A stretch of DNA of 64,000 nucleotides from contig NZ_ATTM01000004.1 in assembly GCF_000419685.1 (NCBI RefSeq), forward strand, positions 310,001 through 374,000. Reading direction: 5' to 3'. Origin of the DNA: Flavobacterium antarcticum DSM 19726 (GTDB lineage: Bacteria; Bacteroidota; Bacteroidia; Flavobacteriales; Flavobacteriaceae). Positions within the stretch are counted from its first letter, which is position 1. Each line of letters opens with the position of its first letter. Below the pieces are notes generated by a model. That model was not told where the DNA came from and searched no databases. It saw only the letters and a list, made by a program, of their open reading frames with translations. The translations under genes and the position numbers were made by a program. This document shows positions 37,244 through 44,490 of this stretch, one piece after another.

Positions 37244-37900
37244 TTATTTCCCTTTTAAATTATTAATTTTTGACGTTAGTTCCTGAGTGAAAACGTCAAG
37301 TGCAAGAGCGGAATTCTTCATTCCGTCTATCAGCTCTTTATCAGCACCGGAAAGATGAGAACCTTCAAGTTGCGTAGCCAAGCCAATGATATTGGTTACC
37401 GGTAATCGGACCGCATGGGAAGTTATGAACATCAGTTCCTCTAAACCTTTGATATACTCCTTCTGCTCTTTTCTTATTTTTTTTAGTTGTCGGTTTACCG
37501 CTAGTAATTCTTTAGCTCGTTTTCCCCTTTCTTCATTTTGAAAAACAAGTTCAATATTAGCAAGGATTAATTCTGCAGCACGTTTTACTTTTTCGCTGTT
37601 TTGAAATTTCAATTCCTTTTTGGCAAGAACTAGTTCACCGGCTCTTTTTTCCTTTTCAGAATTTTGAAAAACCAGTTCCGTATTTGCGATAATTAATTCC
37701 GCAGCACGTTTAAGCTTTTCAGATTCCTCAAAAACAAGTTTTTTATTCGCGACGATTAATTCGGCGGCGCGTTTTATTTTCTCAGACATTTGATACGCCA
37801 ATTCCGTATGAACCGCCTTCAATTGGTCTATTTTATTTGATTCCCTTCCATTTTGAGAATCAAGAACTGGCGGTCTCGATATTCTAATATATCTTGTCAT
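37244..37900 (-). CDS. 21-residue-repeat coiled coil fused to a histidine-kinase DHp domain, no ATPase domain
   Basis: The 218-residue protein has five tandem 21-residue units (residues 39-143) of the form SEKxKRAAELIxANxELVFQN. Twenty-one is three heptads, giving an uninterrupted signalling helix. It leads into ITSHAVRLPVTNIIGLATQL, a HisKA H-box with phospho-acceptor candidate His162, and a second DHp helix (KELIDGMKNSALALDVFTQEL). The protein then stops, with no N, G1 or G2 boxes. It has no sensor domain or TM segment. It could be a phosphotransfer or kinase-dimer-poisoning protein, or a remnant of a larger kinase. Confidence 0.7.
   Translation of the reverse strand: MTRYIRISRPPVLDSQNGRESNKIDQLKAVHTELAYQMSEKIKRAAELIVANKKLVFEESEKLKRAAELIIANTELVFQNSEKEKRAGELVLAKKELKFQNSEKVKRAAELILANIELVFQNEERGKRAKELLAVNRQLKKIRKEQKEYIKGLEELMFITSHAVRLPVTNIIGLATQLEGSHLSGADKELIDGMKNSALALDVFTQELTSKINNLKGK
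37472..37786 (-). repeat. Coding tandem repeat, 63-bp unit, five copies
   Basis: The DNA encoding residues 39-143 of the DHp protein is built of 63-bp units (four close copies, one divergent). The copies have drifted at synonymous sites, so it is an old repeat held by selection on the heptad pattern rather than a fresh expansion. Confidence 0.7.
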
Positions 37901-38065
37901 TTTTACGGTATTGTACTACTTTTCAATTACTTAATTAAATTCAGTAAACAATCATAGGTGTTATTTAATTAGAACCGACGTTTATCTACAAACAAATATA
38001 TTAAATTAACGCTTATCTCAAAGGAATTAAAGAAGTACAAGTGCATACTTTCAAAAATTAACAAA

Positions 38066-38095
38066 AAAAACACCGAACAAAGTCCGGTGTTTTTT
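38066..38095 (-). terminator. Terminator of prfA
   Basis: AAAAACACCG pairs with CGGTGTTTTT around a 9-nt loop, with A/T runs on both sides, 33 nt beyond the prfA stop on the minus strand. Confidence 0.82.
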
Positions 38096-38127
38096 CTATT
38101 CTCTTAAATCTATTTTATTTTCGCTTC

Positions 38128-39204
38128 TTAAAAAACCTCACTCGCTTCTTTCAACTTCTCCATATTATTAACCAACTGAAGTTCGTCAATTAATTTTTGG
38201 ATTTTACCGTTCATTACACCATCCATGTCAAAAATGTCCATCCCAATTCGGTGATCCGTAACCCGACCTTGCGAATAGTTATACGTACGAATCTTTGCAG
38301 AACGGTCACCTGAACTTACTTGTGAAGTACGTTTAGTAGCATCTTCCGCTTGTTTTTTAGCCAATTCTTGTTCGTATAAACGAGAACGTAAAACACCAAA
38401 TGCTTTATCCTTATTCTTATGTTGTGATTTCTGATCCTGACATTGAGCCACTAATCCTGTAGGAATATGCGTCAATCGAACCGCTGATTTCGTAGTATTT
38501 ACCGATTGTCCACCAGGTCCTGACGAACAAAAGAAATCGACACGAACGTCGTTCATATCAATTTGCACGTCAAATTCTTCCGCTTCTGGCAAAACCATTA
38601 CTGTTGCTGCTGAAGTATGTACGCGACCTTGCGTTTCCGTTTGTGGAACGCGTTGAACACGATGAACACCCGCTTCAAATTTCAAAGTTCCGTAAACATC
38701 TTCGCCGGAAACCTCAAAAATCACCTCTTTAAATCCACCAGAAGTCCCCTCATTCATATCCACAACCGAAGTTTTCCAACCACGGCCTTCGCAATATTTC
38801 GTGTACATACGGAATAAATCGCCCGCAAAAATACTTGCTTCGTCTCCACCCGTTCCTGCACGAACTTCCACCATTACGTTTTTCGCGTCTTCGGCATCTT
38901 TTGGAATCAACATAAACTTGATTTCCTCTTCCAGTTCAGGAATTCGGTCTTTTGCTTCGTCCAGTTGCATTTTTGCCATTTCAGTCATATCGGCATCGCT
39001 CCCGTCAGCAATAATTTCGTTCGCTTCGTCAATATTTGCCATCAACAAAACGTATTCATCGCGCTTTTCAGCCAATGCTTTTAAATCCTTGTATTCCTTA
39101 TTTAATTGTACGTAACGCTTCTGATCTGAAATCACTTCCGGCTGAATAATCAAATCCGAAATCTCGTCAAAACGCTGCTTTACTATCTGAAGTCTATCTA
39201 ACAT
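38128..39204 (-). CDS. prfA: Peptide chain release factor 1
   Basis: RF1 reads UAA and UAG stop codons. The 358-residue protein has the codon-reading P187-Q188-T189 (PxT) motif in [17 protein letters not shown] and the catalytic Gly231-Gly232-Gln233 in [15 protein letters not shown], whose Gln is the usual methylation target. [15 protein letters not shown] is in domain 2. Length and start are normal. A TAAATTTG -7 element lies on its strand at 39230-39237. The hemK/prmC methyltransferase gene is not adjacent. Confidence 0.97.
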   Translation of the reverse strand: MLDRLQIVKQRFDEISDLIIQPEVISDQKRYVQLNKEYKDLKALAEKRDEYVLLMANIDEANEIIADGSDADMTEMAKMQLDEAKDRIPELEEEIKFMLIPKDAEDAKNVMVEVRAGTGGDEASIFAGDLFRMYTKYCEGRGWKTSVVDMNEGTSGGFKEVIFEVSGEDVYGTLKFEAGVHRVQRVPQTETQGRVHTSAATVMVLPEAEEFDVQIDMNDVRVDFFCSSGPGGQSVNTTKSAVRLTHIPTGLVAQCQDQKSQHKNKDKAFGVLRSRLYEQELAKKQAEDATKRTSQVSSGDRSAKIRTYNYSQGRVTDHRIGMDIFDMDGVMNGKIQKLIDELQLVNNMEKLKEASEVF

Positions 39205-39296
39205 AGTTCAATTCCTTTATTTTGGAGTGCAAATTTACGAAAAAATAGTTTAGTTTTTAAAAAGTTGTTACTGTAGCAATTAATTTGAATTTTTAG

Positions 39297-39372
39297 GAGC
39301 TACTTCCAGCTATCCACTTTATCTTTTCCCTGCTAAAGAAGCAGGAAAAAGGATGTCGTTGCTATCTGGGCT
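39297..39372 (-). repeat. REP-like palindromic element, copy B
   Basis: Read on the minus strand it begins AGCCCAGATAGCAACG, continues ATCCTTTTT, has a CCTGC/GCAGG hairpin, then AAAAGATAAAGTGGATAGC and TGGAAGTAGCTC. AGCCCAGAT, ATCCTTTTT, AAAAGAT and AGCTGGAA are identical to copy A at 22380; the inner hairpin is different. Confidence 0.7.
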
Positions 39373-39426
39373 ATGGATTTAGGGATTTTAAGAAATTTAT
39401 GCATCAATTAAACATTCAGATCTCTT

Positions 39427-39459
39427 AACTCCGACAGCGTTTGAAACTCTGTCCGAGTT
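39427..39459. repeat. 33-nt imperfect palindrome
   Basis: AACTCcGACAGcGTTT pairs with AAACtCTGTCcGAGTT around a single G; only two mismatches in 16 positions. Confidence 0.6.
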
Positions 39460-39487
39460 TATTAAAAAAAATAAATTACTAAAATCT

Positions 39488-39503
39488 TCAGGCTAAAGCC
39501 TGA
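39488..39503. repeat. Short palindrome around GGCTAAAGCC
   Basis: TCAGGCT-AA-AGCCTGA is a perfect 7-bp inverted repeat. Its core GGCT/AGCC recurs in the hairpin at 39631-39646. Confidence 0.5.
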
Positions 39504-39622
39504 TGCTAATGCATTAAAAATTATAATGGTAGCATTTTAGCATTTACTTTTGGATCTATTAAAAAGTGAAATTACTAAAGTCTAAAGTCATTACCCTAAC
39601 AATTATTTATGAAAAATTGCCT

Positions 39623-39648
39623 CATTTGCTTTTGGCTTTAGCCAAATG
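39623..39648. repeat. Hairpin around GGCTTTAGCC
   Basis: TTTGGCT-TT-AGCCAAA (39631-39646) is a perfect 7-bp inverted repeat flanked by CATTTG at 39623 and CAAATG ending 39648. Confidence 0.5.
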
Positions 39649-39683
39649 AAAAAATGGTAAAAGAAAGCCACAAGAAGATCTCT

Positions 39684-39736
39684 AGCCCTGATAGGAGGAA
39701 TCTCGTCTTTTGGGACGAGATGGAAGGATAGTAGAA
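39684..39736 (+). repeat. REP-like palindromic element, copy C
   Basis: It begins AGCCCTGATAGGAGGAATC, has a perfect TCTCGTC/GACGAGA hairpin (39701-39720) and ends GGAAGGATAGTAG. The outer parts match copies A and B more loosely; it faces copy B in inverted orientation 311 bp away. Confidence 0.55.
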
Positions 39737-39829
39737 ATATGGATATTAGAAAAGCCAAAGCCTTTCGCTCCCAAAAAAATAAAAACCCAATTGTTGATTA
39801 CTTTTTAAACAAAACCAAAATATAAATTT

Positions 39830-39837
39830 TACCTTTG
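39830..39837 (+). promoter_or_regulatory. -7 promoter element of the ORF-3-like gene
   Basis: TACCTTTG fits TAnnTTTG and lies 24 nt before ATG 39862. It covers an in-frame TTG at 39835, which argues against that TTG as start codon. No well-placed -33 TTTG is seen. Confidence 0.45.
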
Positions 39838-39861
39838 AACCCTCAATACTATTTACAGATT

Positions 39862-40401
39862 ATGGTTTATAAATTTAGAGTAATTCTCGATGCGGAAGAG
39901 GATATTTTTAGAGATATTGCAATTCAGGAAGACGATACCTTAGAAGATTTGCACAATGCAATTTTCAATGCATTTGGCTTTGATGGAATGGAAGTGGCTT
40001 CTTTTTATACGTGTGATGAAACTTGGAATCAGGAAGATGAAATTTCGCTTTTTGATACAGGTGACGAACCGGGTGAACAAAAAATCATGAGTGATTATGC
40101 ACTTTCTGATTTGCTTGACGCACAGAATACTAAAATTATTTATGTGTATGATTTTATTCAAATGTGGACATTTCTTGTAGAACTTGCCGCAATTGAAGAA
40201 CCACAATCGGGCGAATCGTATCCTGCGTTACTTTTTTCACACGGAGAAATGCCGGATGAAGCAGGAGAAAAGATTTTTGAAGCTGAGAATCCAGACGACC
40301 TTTATGGCGACTACGACGATGATTATGACGAGGAAGACCTTGATAATCTGGATGGTGGAGACAACTTTGAGGACTACGGATTTGAAGAAAATTGGAACTA
40401 A
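39862..40401 (+). CDS. Plasmid pRiA4b ORF-3-like family protein
   Basis: This 179-residue cytosolic protein begins MVYKFRVILDAEEDIFRDIAI, followed by EDDTLEDLHNAIFNAFGFDGMEVASFY and YVYDFIQMWTFLVEL, the conserved blocks of the ORF-3-like (IS1096 passenger TnpR-like) fold. The last 40 residues are almost all Asp, Glu, Gly and Asn (GDYDDDYDEEDLDNL). The family name refers to its first host; there is no transposon here. Function unknown. ATG 39862 was chosen because the earlier TTG lies in the promoter. Confidence 0.8.
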   Translation: MVYKFRVILDAEEDIFRDIAIQEDDTLEDLHNAIFNAFGFDGMEVASFYTCDETWNQEDEISLFDTGDEPGEQKIMSDYALSDLLDAQNTKIIYVYDFIQMWTFLVELAAIEEPQSGESYPALLFSHGEMPDEAGEKIFEAENPDDLYGDYDDDYDEEDLDNLDGGDNFEDYGFEENWN

Positions 40402-40408
40402 AAACTAG

Positions 40409-40445
40409 TTTGTAGAATTTATTCTACAAATATTTTGTATTTTTG
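40409..40445 (+). promoter_or_regulatory. Perfect inverted repeat and -7 element before the four-helix-bundle gene
   Basis: TTTGTAGAA-N4-TTCTACAAA (40409-40430) is a perfect 9-bp inverted repeat starting 7 nt after the previous stop. TATTTTTG (40438-40445) is a -7 match 8 nt further. The repeat's first TTTG could be the -33 (spacing 25 nt, slightly long). It can be read as an operator inside a promoter or as a weak terminator. Confidence 0.45.
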
Positions 40446-40500
40446 TTGCGTGTTAAAATATTTTGATTAATTTTAGCATAACCTATTAATACAAAATGTT

Positions 40501-40917
40501 ATGAGATTTACAAAATCCCTTCAAGCTTGGCATCAATCAATGCAACTTGTATCACAAATCCACCATTTAATTCCAACTCAGTCAGAGTTAAGTTATAACT
40601 TACAATTTAAAAAATCAGCTGCTGCAATTACCCATTCTATTGCAGAAAGTTTCGGAACAATTACGTACAATGCGTATTTGCTTAATTTCAGCGAAACAAA
40701 TGCGATAATTAATAATTTGAAAACAGAATTAAAAGTTGCCAACGAAACCGGTAACTTACATTTTACTGATTATTTAATTTTAGTAAACAGTGCAACTATC
40801 GTTCAAGAAACATTAGTTCAGTTGCTTTCTAAAATAACAGAACGAAAAAACAAACAAAAAATCAGAGTACCTGTATTCCCTCTGAACCCTAATTTAAAAA
40901 ATGATAAATTTATTTAA
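40501..40917 (+). CDS. Four-helix-bundle protein, divergent relative of the 23S rRNA intervening-sequence protein
   Basis: This 138-residue helical protein starts MRFTKSLQAWHQSMQLVSQI, followed by LQFKKSAAAITHSIAESFGT, which corresponds to the R/K-AxxSIxxNIAEG signature of the TIGR02436/S23 family. Acidic and polar heptads follow, then a basic tail (ITERKNKQKIRV). Members form pentamers and are of unknown role. Here it is in the chromosome beside, and overlapping by 17 nt, an NdpA-type nucleoid protein rather than inside 23S rRNA. Confidence 0.65.
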   Translation: MRFTKSLQAWHQSMQLVSQIHHLIPTQSELSYNLQFKKSAAAITHSIAESFGTITYNAYLLNFSETNAIINNLKTELKVANETGNLHFTDYLILVNSATIVQETLVQLLSKITERKNKQKIRVPVFPLNPNLKNDKFI

Positions 40918-41959
40918 TACCCATATTGAGTCGTTATCAATCCACCGGGTTGGCAATAAAAGCCGTAACGAACCACTATTTTTATCCGAACAAACATTTA
41001 GCCTCAGCGATGAGATTGTTCCCTTAATTAAGGAGTATTTTTTTAAACCTTTTAGAGATAAAGAGGAAAATTATTTTCAGTTTGCACACGAAGTCGACTT
41101 AGACTATAATGACATGTTTATGTTTGCAAGCGAAATTTTTGACAACCCAAGTTCAGTTCATGAGGTTTCAAAAAAAATAACAAACCACCTTTTCGAGCAA
41201 AGTAATCATCCACACATTAAAAACGGAGAAGTTTACGTCGCTCATTTAACCAATATAAATATTGACAATAACGTCGTTGACGCCATTGGAATTTTTAAAA
41301 GTGAGTTGCAAGCCGATTTCCTGCAATTTGAAGAAAAAGGAACGCATCTTGAAATGATCTTGCAACAAGGAATTAACTTGAATAAGTTAGATAAAGGTTG
41401 CTTGATTTTTAATTACAAAAAAGAAGAAGGATACAAAATCTTAACCGTTGACAGTAATCGCTACGATGCACGGTACTGGTTAGAACATTTTTTATCCGTT
41501 GATGCTTTTCAGGATGAAAATTTTATTACCAAAAAATACCTGAAGTTTTGTCAAGATTTTGCAAAAGACGTTGTTCTTCCTGCAGAAGACAAAAAAGAAG
41601 AAGTCATGTTCCTGAATCGTTCTGTGAATTATTTTGCAAAGAACGATCAGTTTGAAGAAACGAATTTCCTAAATGAAGTTTTAGATAATCCGGATTTAAT
41701 TCCTGAATTTAAAAATTATAAAGTAGACAAAGGCGAAAAATACAGTATTGAAGACATTACCAACTTCCCTATTGCAAATGCAGCCGTTTCAGACGCGAGA
41801 AAGAAGATGAAAAACGTCATTAATCTGGACACTCATATCCAAATTAAATTAGACTTCATCAATCCCGAAAGTGCTGAGAAATATGTTGAAAAAGGTTGGG
41901 ACGAGGAAAAGCAGATGTACTACTACCTTGTTTATTTCAACAAAGAACAGAAAAGTTAG
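40901..41959 (+). CDS. Nucleoid-associated protein of the NdpA/37-kDa family
   Basis: This 352-residue cytosolic protein has the family blocks HIESLSIHRVGNKSRNEPLFL, NGEVYVAHLTNINIDNNVVDAIGIFKSE (quoted in part) and GCLIFNYKKEEGYKILTVD. YEJK/NdpA proteins bind DNA and are found in the nucleoid; the Bacteroidota branch is poorly studied. It overlaps the four-helix-bundle gene, so the two are translationally linked. A terminator follows 22 nt after the stop. Confidence 0.85.
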   Translation: MINLFNTHIESLSIHRVGNKSRNEPLFLSEQTFSLSDEIVPLIKEYFFKPFRDKEENYFQFAHEVDLDYNDMFMFASEIFDNPSSVHEVSKKITNHLFEQSNHPHIKNGEVYVAHLTNINIDNNVVDAIGIFKSELQADFLQFEEKGTHLEMILQQGINLNKLDKGCLIFNYKKEEGYKILTVDSNRYDARYWLEHFLSVDAFQDENFITKKYLKFCQDFAKDVVLPAEDKKEEVMFLNRSVNYFAKNDQFEETNFLNEVLDNPDLIPEFKNYKVDKGEKYSIEDITNFPIANAAVSDARKKMKNVINLDTHIQIKLDFINPESAEKYVEKGWDEEKQMYYYLVYFNKEQKS

Positions 41960-41981
41960 TTTTAGTTAGAAATTAGATTGC

Positions 41982-42016
41982 AAAAATCTCCACTGTAAAG
42001 TTGGGGATTTTTTTTT
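41982..42016 (+). terminator. Terminator after the nucleoid-associated protein gene
   Basis: AAAATCTCCAC pairs with GTTGGGGATTTT (G-T and one bulge) followed by a run of T residues. Confidence 0.8.
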
Positions 42017-42071
42017 TACGCAACCATTTGATTATAAATTACTCTTAGAATAAACCAATACATCATTTACC

Positions 42072-42458
42072 ATGAAAACATTTTACTTCTCTTGTCTCGC
42101 TTTATTTTTATTCAGCTGTAATTCAAATGATGTTACTGCTGACAATTGTCTTGAACTTACACCAGCAGGCATAATTAGCGTTGAACCAAATTTATCTACA
42201 GAAGAAATAGAAAACGATTTTGAAGTCACTTTCCCGGTTACTAATGGTTGTGGCACATTTGAATCATTCAAGCAAACTGCAGTTGGCAATATAACTACTA
42301 TTGAGGTTATTGCAAAATATGAAGGTTGCATTTGTACACAAGACATCCGATTATTAAAATCAGTTTATAATTTTAATCAAACGACTCCTGGAACCTACAC
42401 GTTAAAATTTAAAATGACGGATGGTACTTACACCAATGAAACAGTAATCGTAGAATAA
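42072..42458 (+). CDS. Small lipoprotein of unknown function
   Basis: The 128-residue precursor has a lipobox with Cys16 (LFLFSCNSND) and a compact beta-rich domain with Cys in DNCLEL, NGCGTF and EGCICTQDI. The last two could form disulfides. It ends with a strand pattern KFKMTDGTYTNETVIVE. The +2 region is Asn-Ser-Asn-Asp. No family is recognised. A terminator follows at 42613. Confidence 0.65.
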   Translation: MKTFYFSCLALFLFSCNSNDVTADNCLELTPAGIISVEPNLSTEEIENDFEVTFPVTNGCGTFESFKQTAVGNITTIEVIAKYEGCICTQDIRLLKSVYNFNQTTPGTYTLKFKMTDGTYTNETVIVE

Positions 42459-42612
42459 TTAAAACACTGCGTATTTTAAAACAACGACGCAACCTTTTTA
42501 GTTTTCTTACATCTAAGTAGTATTAAATCAATTTCCCAACTTGATTTATCATAAAGTTTTTGGTTAGACTTTCATAATGTTTTGTTTAATTGTTATCCCT
42601 TTACGGGAATTG

Positions 42613-42649
42613 AGATGTGTTTTCGAAAGAGAACGCATCTTTTTTTTTG
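42613..42649 (+). terminator. Terminator downstream of the small lipoprotein gene
   Basis: AGATGTGTTTTC pairs with GAACGCATCT (G-T wobble, one bulge), followed by nine T residues. It lies inside the long frame open upstream of the ABC ATPase gene, which shows that frame is not coding there. Confidence 0.8.
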
Positions 42650-42716
42650 CATAACTTTTTTTATTAGTAACAAATATTCGGTTTTGGCGTCTTACTTAAA
42701 AACAAATAGCAGTGGT

Positions 42717-43613
42717 ATGGAAACGATTCTTTCTATTAAAAATTTGCATAAATCCTACGGTCGAATTAAAGCCGTAAAAAACCTGTCGTTAGAAATAACA
42801 AAAGGGAATGTTTACGGTATTTTAGGTCCAAACGGTAGCGGAAAGTCTACCACATTGGGAATTGTACTGAATGTAGTGAACAAAACATCCGGTGATTTTG
42901 AATGGTTTGATGGAAAACTTACGACACACGAAGCTTTGAAAAAAGTAGGTGCGATTATCGAACGACCAAACTTCTATCCATATATGACTGCCTATGAAAA
43001 CTTAGCTTTAGTTTGCAAAATCAAACAAATTAATTTCTCAAAAATTGATGAGAAGTTAGAAATTGTAGGTTTAACTGATCGAAAAGACAGTAAATTCAGA
43101 ACTTTTTCACTTGGAATGAAACAACGGTTGGCCATTGCTTCTGCCTTATTAAACGATCCTGAAATTCTAATCTTAGACGAACCCACCAATGGTTTAGATC
43201 CTCAAGGTATTCACCAAATTCGCGATATTATCAGATTTATTGCCTCGCAAGGAACCACTGTTTTATTGGCTTCTCATTTGCTAGATGAAGTTGAAAAAGT
43301 TTGCAGCCATGTTTTGGTTTTACGAAAAGGTGAAATATTGTACCAAGGAACCGTAAATGGAATGATTACTACGCAAGATTTCTTTGAATTAAAAGCGACC
43401 GATAATCAACTGTTAGAAAGCATTTTACTAAAACATCCTGCGGTTAATACTATTGAACAACACCACGACAAGACAGTGGTGTACTTAAAAAATTCACTTT
43501 CGGCAGCTGAGCTAAACCGGTATTGTTTTGAACATAATATTGTTTTGGAACATTTAGTAAAGCGAAACAACAGCCTTGAAGAGGAATTTATTAAACTGAT
43601 CAGCAACTCTTAA
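42717..43613 (+). CDS. ABC transporter ATP-binding protein (ABC-2 exporter type)
   Basis: This 298-residue ATPase starts METILSIKNLHKSYGRIKAV, has Walker A GPNGSGKST, signature FSLGMKQRLAIA, Walker B EILILDEPTNGLDP and a switch His in LLASHLLDEV. The longer frame back to 42582 crosses a terminator and was not used. It pairs with the permease 10 nt downstream. The layout resembles bacitracin/lantibiotic immunity-type exporters; the substrate is unknown. Confidence 0.9.
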   Translation: METILSIKNLHKSYGRIKAVKNLSLEITKGNVYGILGPNGSGKSTTLGIVLNVVNKTSGDFEWFDGKLTTHEALKKVGAIIERPNFYPYMTAYENLALVCKIKQINFSKIDEKLEIVGLTDRKDSKFRTFSLGMKQRLAIASALLNDPEILILDEPTNGLDPQGIHQIRDIIRFIASQGTTVLLASHLLDEVEKVCSHVLVLRKGEILYQGTVNGMITTQDFFELKATDNQLLESILLKHPAVNTIEQHHDKTVVYLKNSLSAAELNRYCFEHNIVLEHLVKRNNSLEEEFIKLISNS

Positions 43614-43623
43614 TTTTCACAAC

Positions 43624-44475
43624 ATGAAACGATTATTATCCATTGAATTTCAGAAAATTCAGAAAAATAGAGCGAGTAAAATTTTGGTCATTACTTATTT
43701 CGTCTTGCTTAGTTTAATCAGTCTTATTGCTTCTTTGAAGTTCACTATTGGTAGTTTAGAAATCAATATTGCCGAACAAGGAATTTTCAACTTTCCATAC
43801 ATTTGGCATTTCAACACCTATGCGGCTTCTTTGTTTAAATTATTTTTAGCTGTAGTCATTGTTTCGATGATGGCGAACGAATACACTTATGGAACACTTA
43901 AACAAAACTTAATAGACGGTTTAAGCAAGAAAGAATTCATTTTGTCTAAATTTTATGTAGTCATTTCATTTGCGTTAGCTTCTACCGTTTTTGTATTTAT
44001 AATGACTTTATTATTGGGTTATTCATTCTCGTCGTATACTGAAATTGCTATTGTGTTCAGTGATTTAGAATATCTTTTGGCTTATTTTATAAAACTAGTT
44101 GGCTTCTTTTCATTTTGTTTATTTCTTGGAATTTTAGTAAAAAGAAGTGCTTTTGCTTTGGGTTTTTTAGTCGCTTGGTTTTTTGTAGAGAAAATAACGT
44201 ACGGATTTATTAAGTTCAATTTATTAAACGGCACTTACAAAACAAAAAATTTCGCAGATACCATAATTCAGTATTTTCCACTAGAATCCATGAGTAATTT
44301 GATTAAAGAACCCATTTCGCGACTTAACGCAGTAAAATCTATAGAAAATGCACTTGGCGGAAGCGAAAACATCAAAATTTATGCAGTGCAGTTTTCTGAT
44401 ATTGCTATTGTTAGCACGTGGATCGTTATCTTTATTTTAACATCTTTTTACATTTTGCGAAAAAGAGATTTGTAG
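43624..44475 (+). CDS. ABC-2 type permease
   Basis: The 283-residue protein has six predicted TM segments (for example ILVITYFVLLSLISLIASL, LFLAVVIVSMMANEYTYGTL and IAIVSTWIVIFILTSFYIL). The NEYTYGTLKQNLIDGLSKKEF stretch is typical of ABC-2 permeases. It forms the membrane part of the exporter with the ATPase upstream. It ends 15 nt before the first T9SS cargo gene, which may be read through from this operon. Confidence 0.87.
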   Translation: MKRLLSIEFQKIQKNRASKILVITYFVLLSLISLIASLKFTIGSLEINIAEQGIFNFPYIWHFNTYAASLFKLFLAVVIVSMMANEYTYGTLKQNLIDGLSKKEFILSKFYVVISFALASTVFVFIMTLLLGYSFSSYTEIAIVFSDLEYLLAYFIKLVGFFSFCLFLGILVKRSAFALGFLVAWFFVEKITYGFIKFNLLNGTYKTKNFADTIIQYFPLESMSNLIKEPISRLNAVKSIENALGGSENIKIYAVQFSDIAIVSTWIVIFILTSFYILRKRDL

Positions 44476-44490
44476 TATCTTTACGCGATT

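Larger units (their letters stand above)
39205..39861. other. Gene-free stretch packed with palindromes
   Basis: These 657 nt contain no credible ORF but at least five palindromic units: REP-like copies B and C (39297-39372, 39684-39736) and three more hairpins (39427-39459, 39488-39503, 39623-39648), entered separately. The -7 element of the next gene (TACCTTTG, 39830-39837) closes the stretch. Confidence 0.6.

Noticed and set aside
37472-37786. Regular 63-bp repeats considered as a CRISPR-like or VNTR array
   Set aside because: The period is exactly 21 codons, the unit encodes heptad-pattern coiled coil in one frame, and there are no unique spacers.
39862-40401. Mobile element suggested by the ORF-3/IS1096-passenger family name
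   Set aside because: No transposase, terminal repeats or target duplication is present; the family is widespread in chromosomes.
42582-42716. Longer N-terminus for the ABC ATPase from 42582
   Set aside because: The frame crosses a clear terminator (42613-42649), and the family begins at METILSIKNL.
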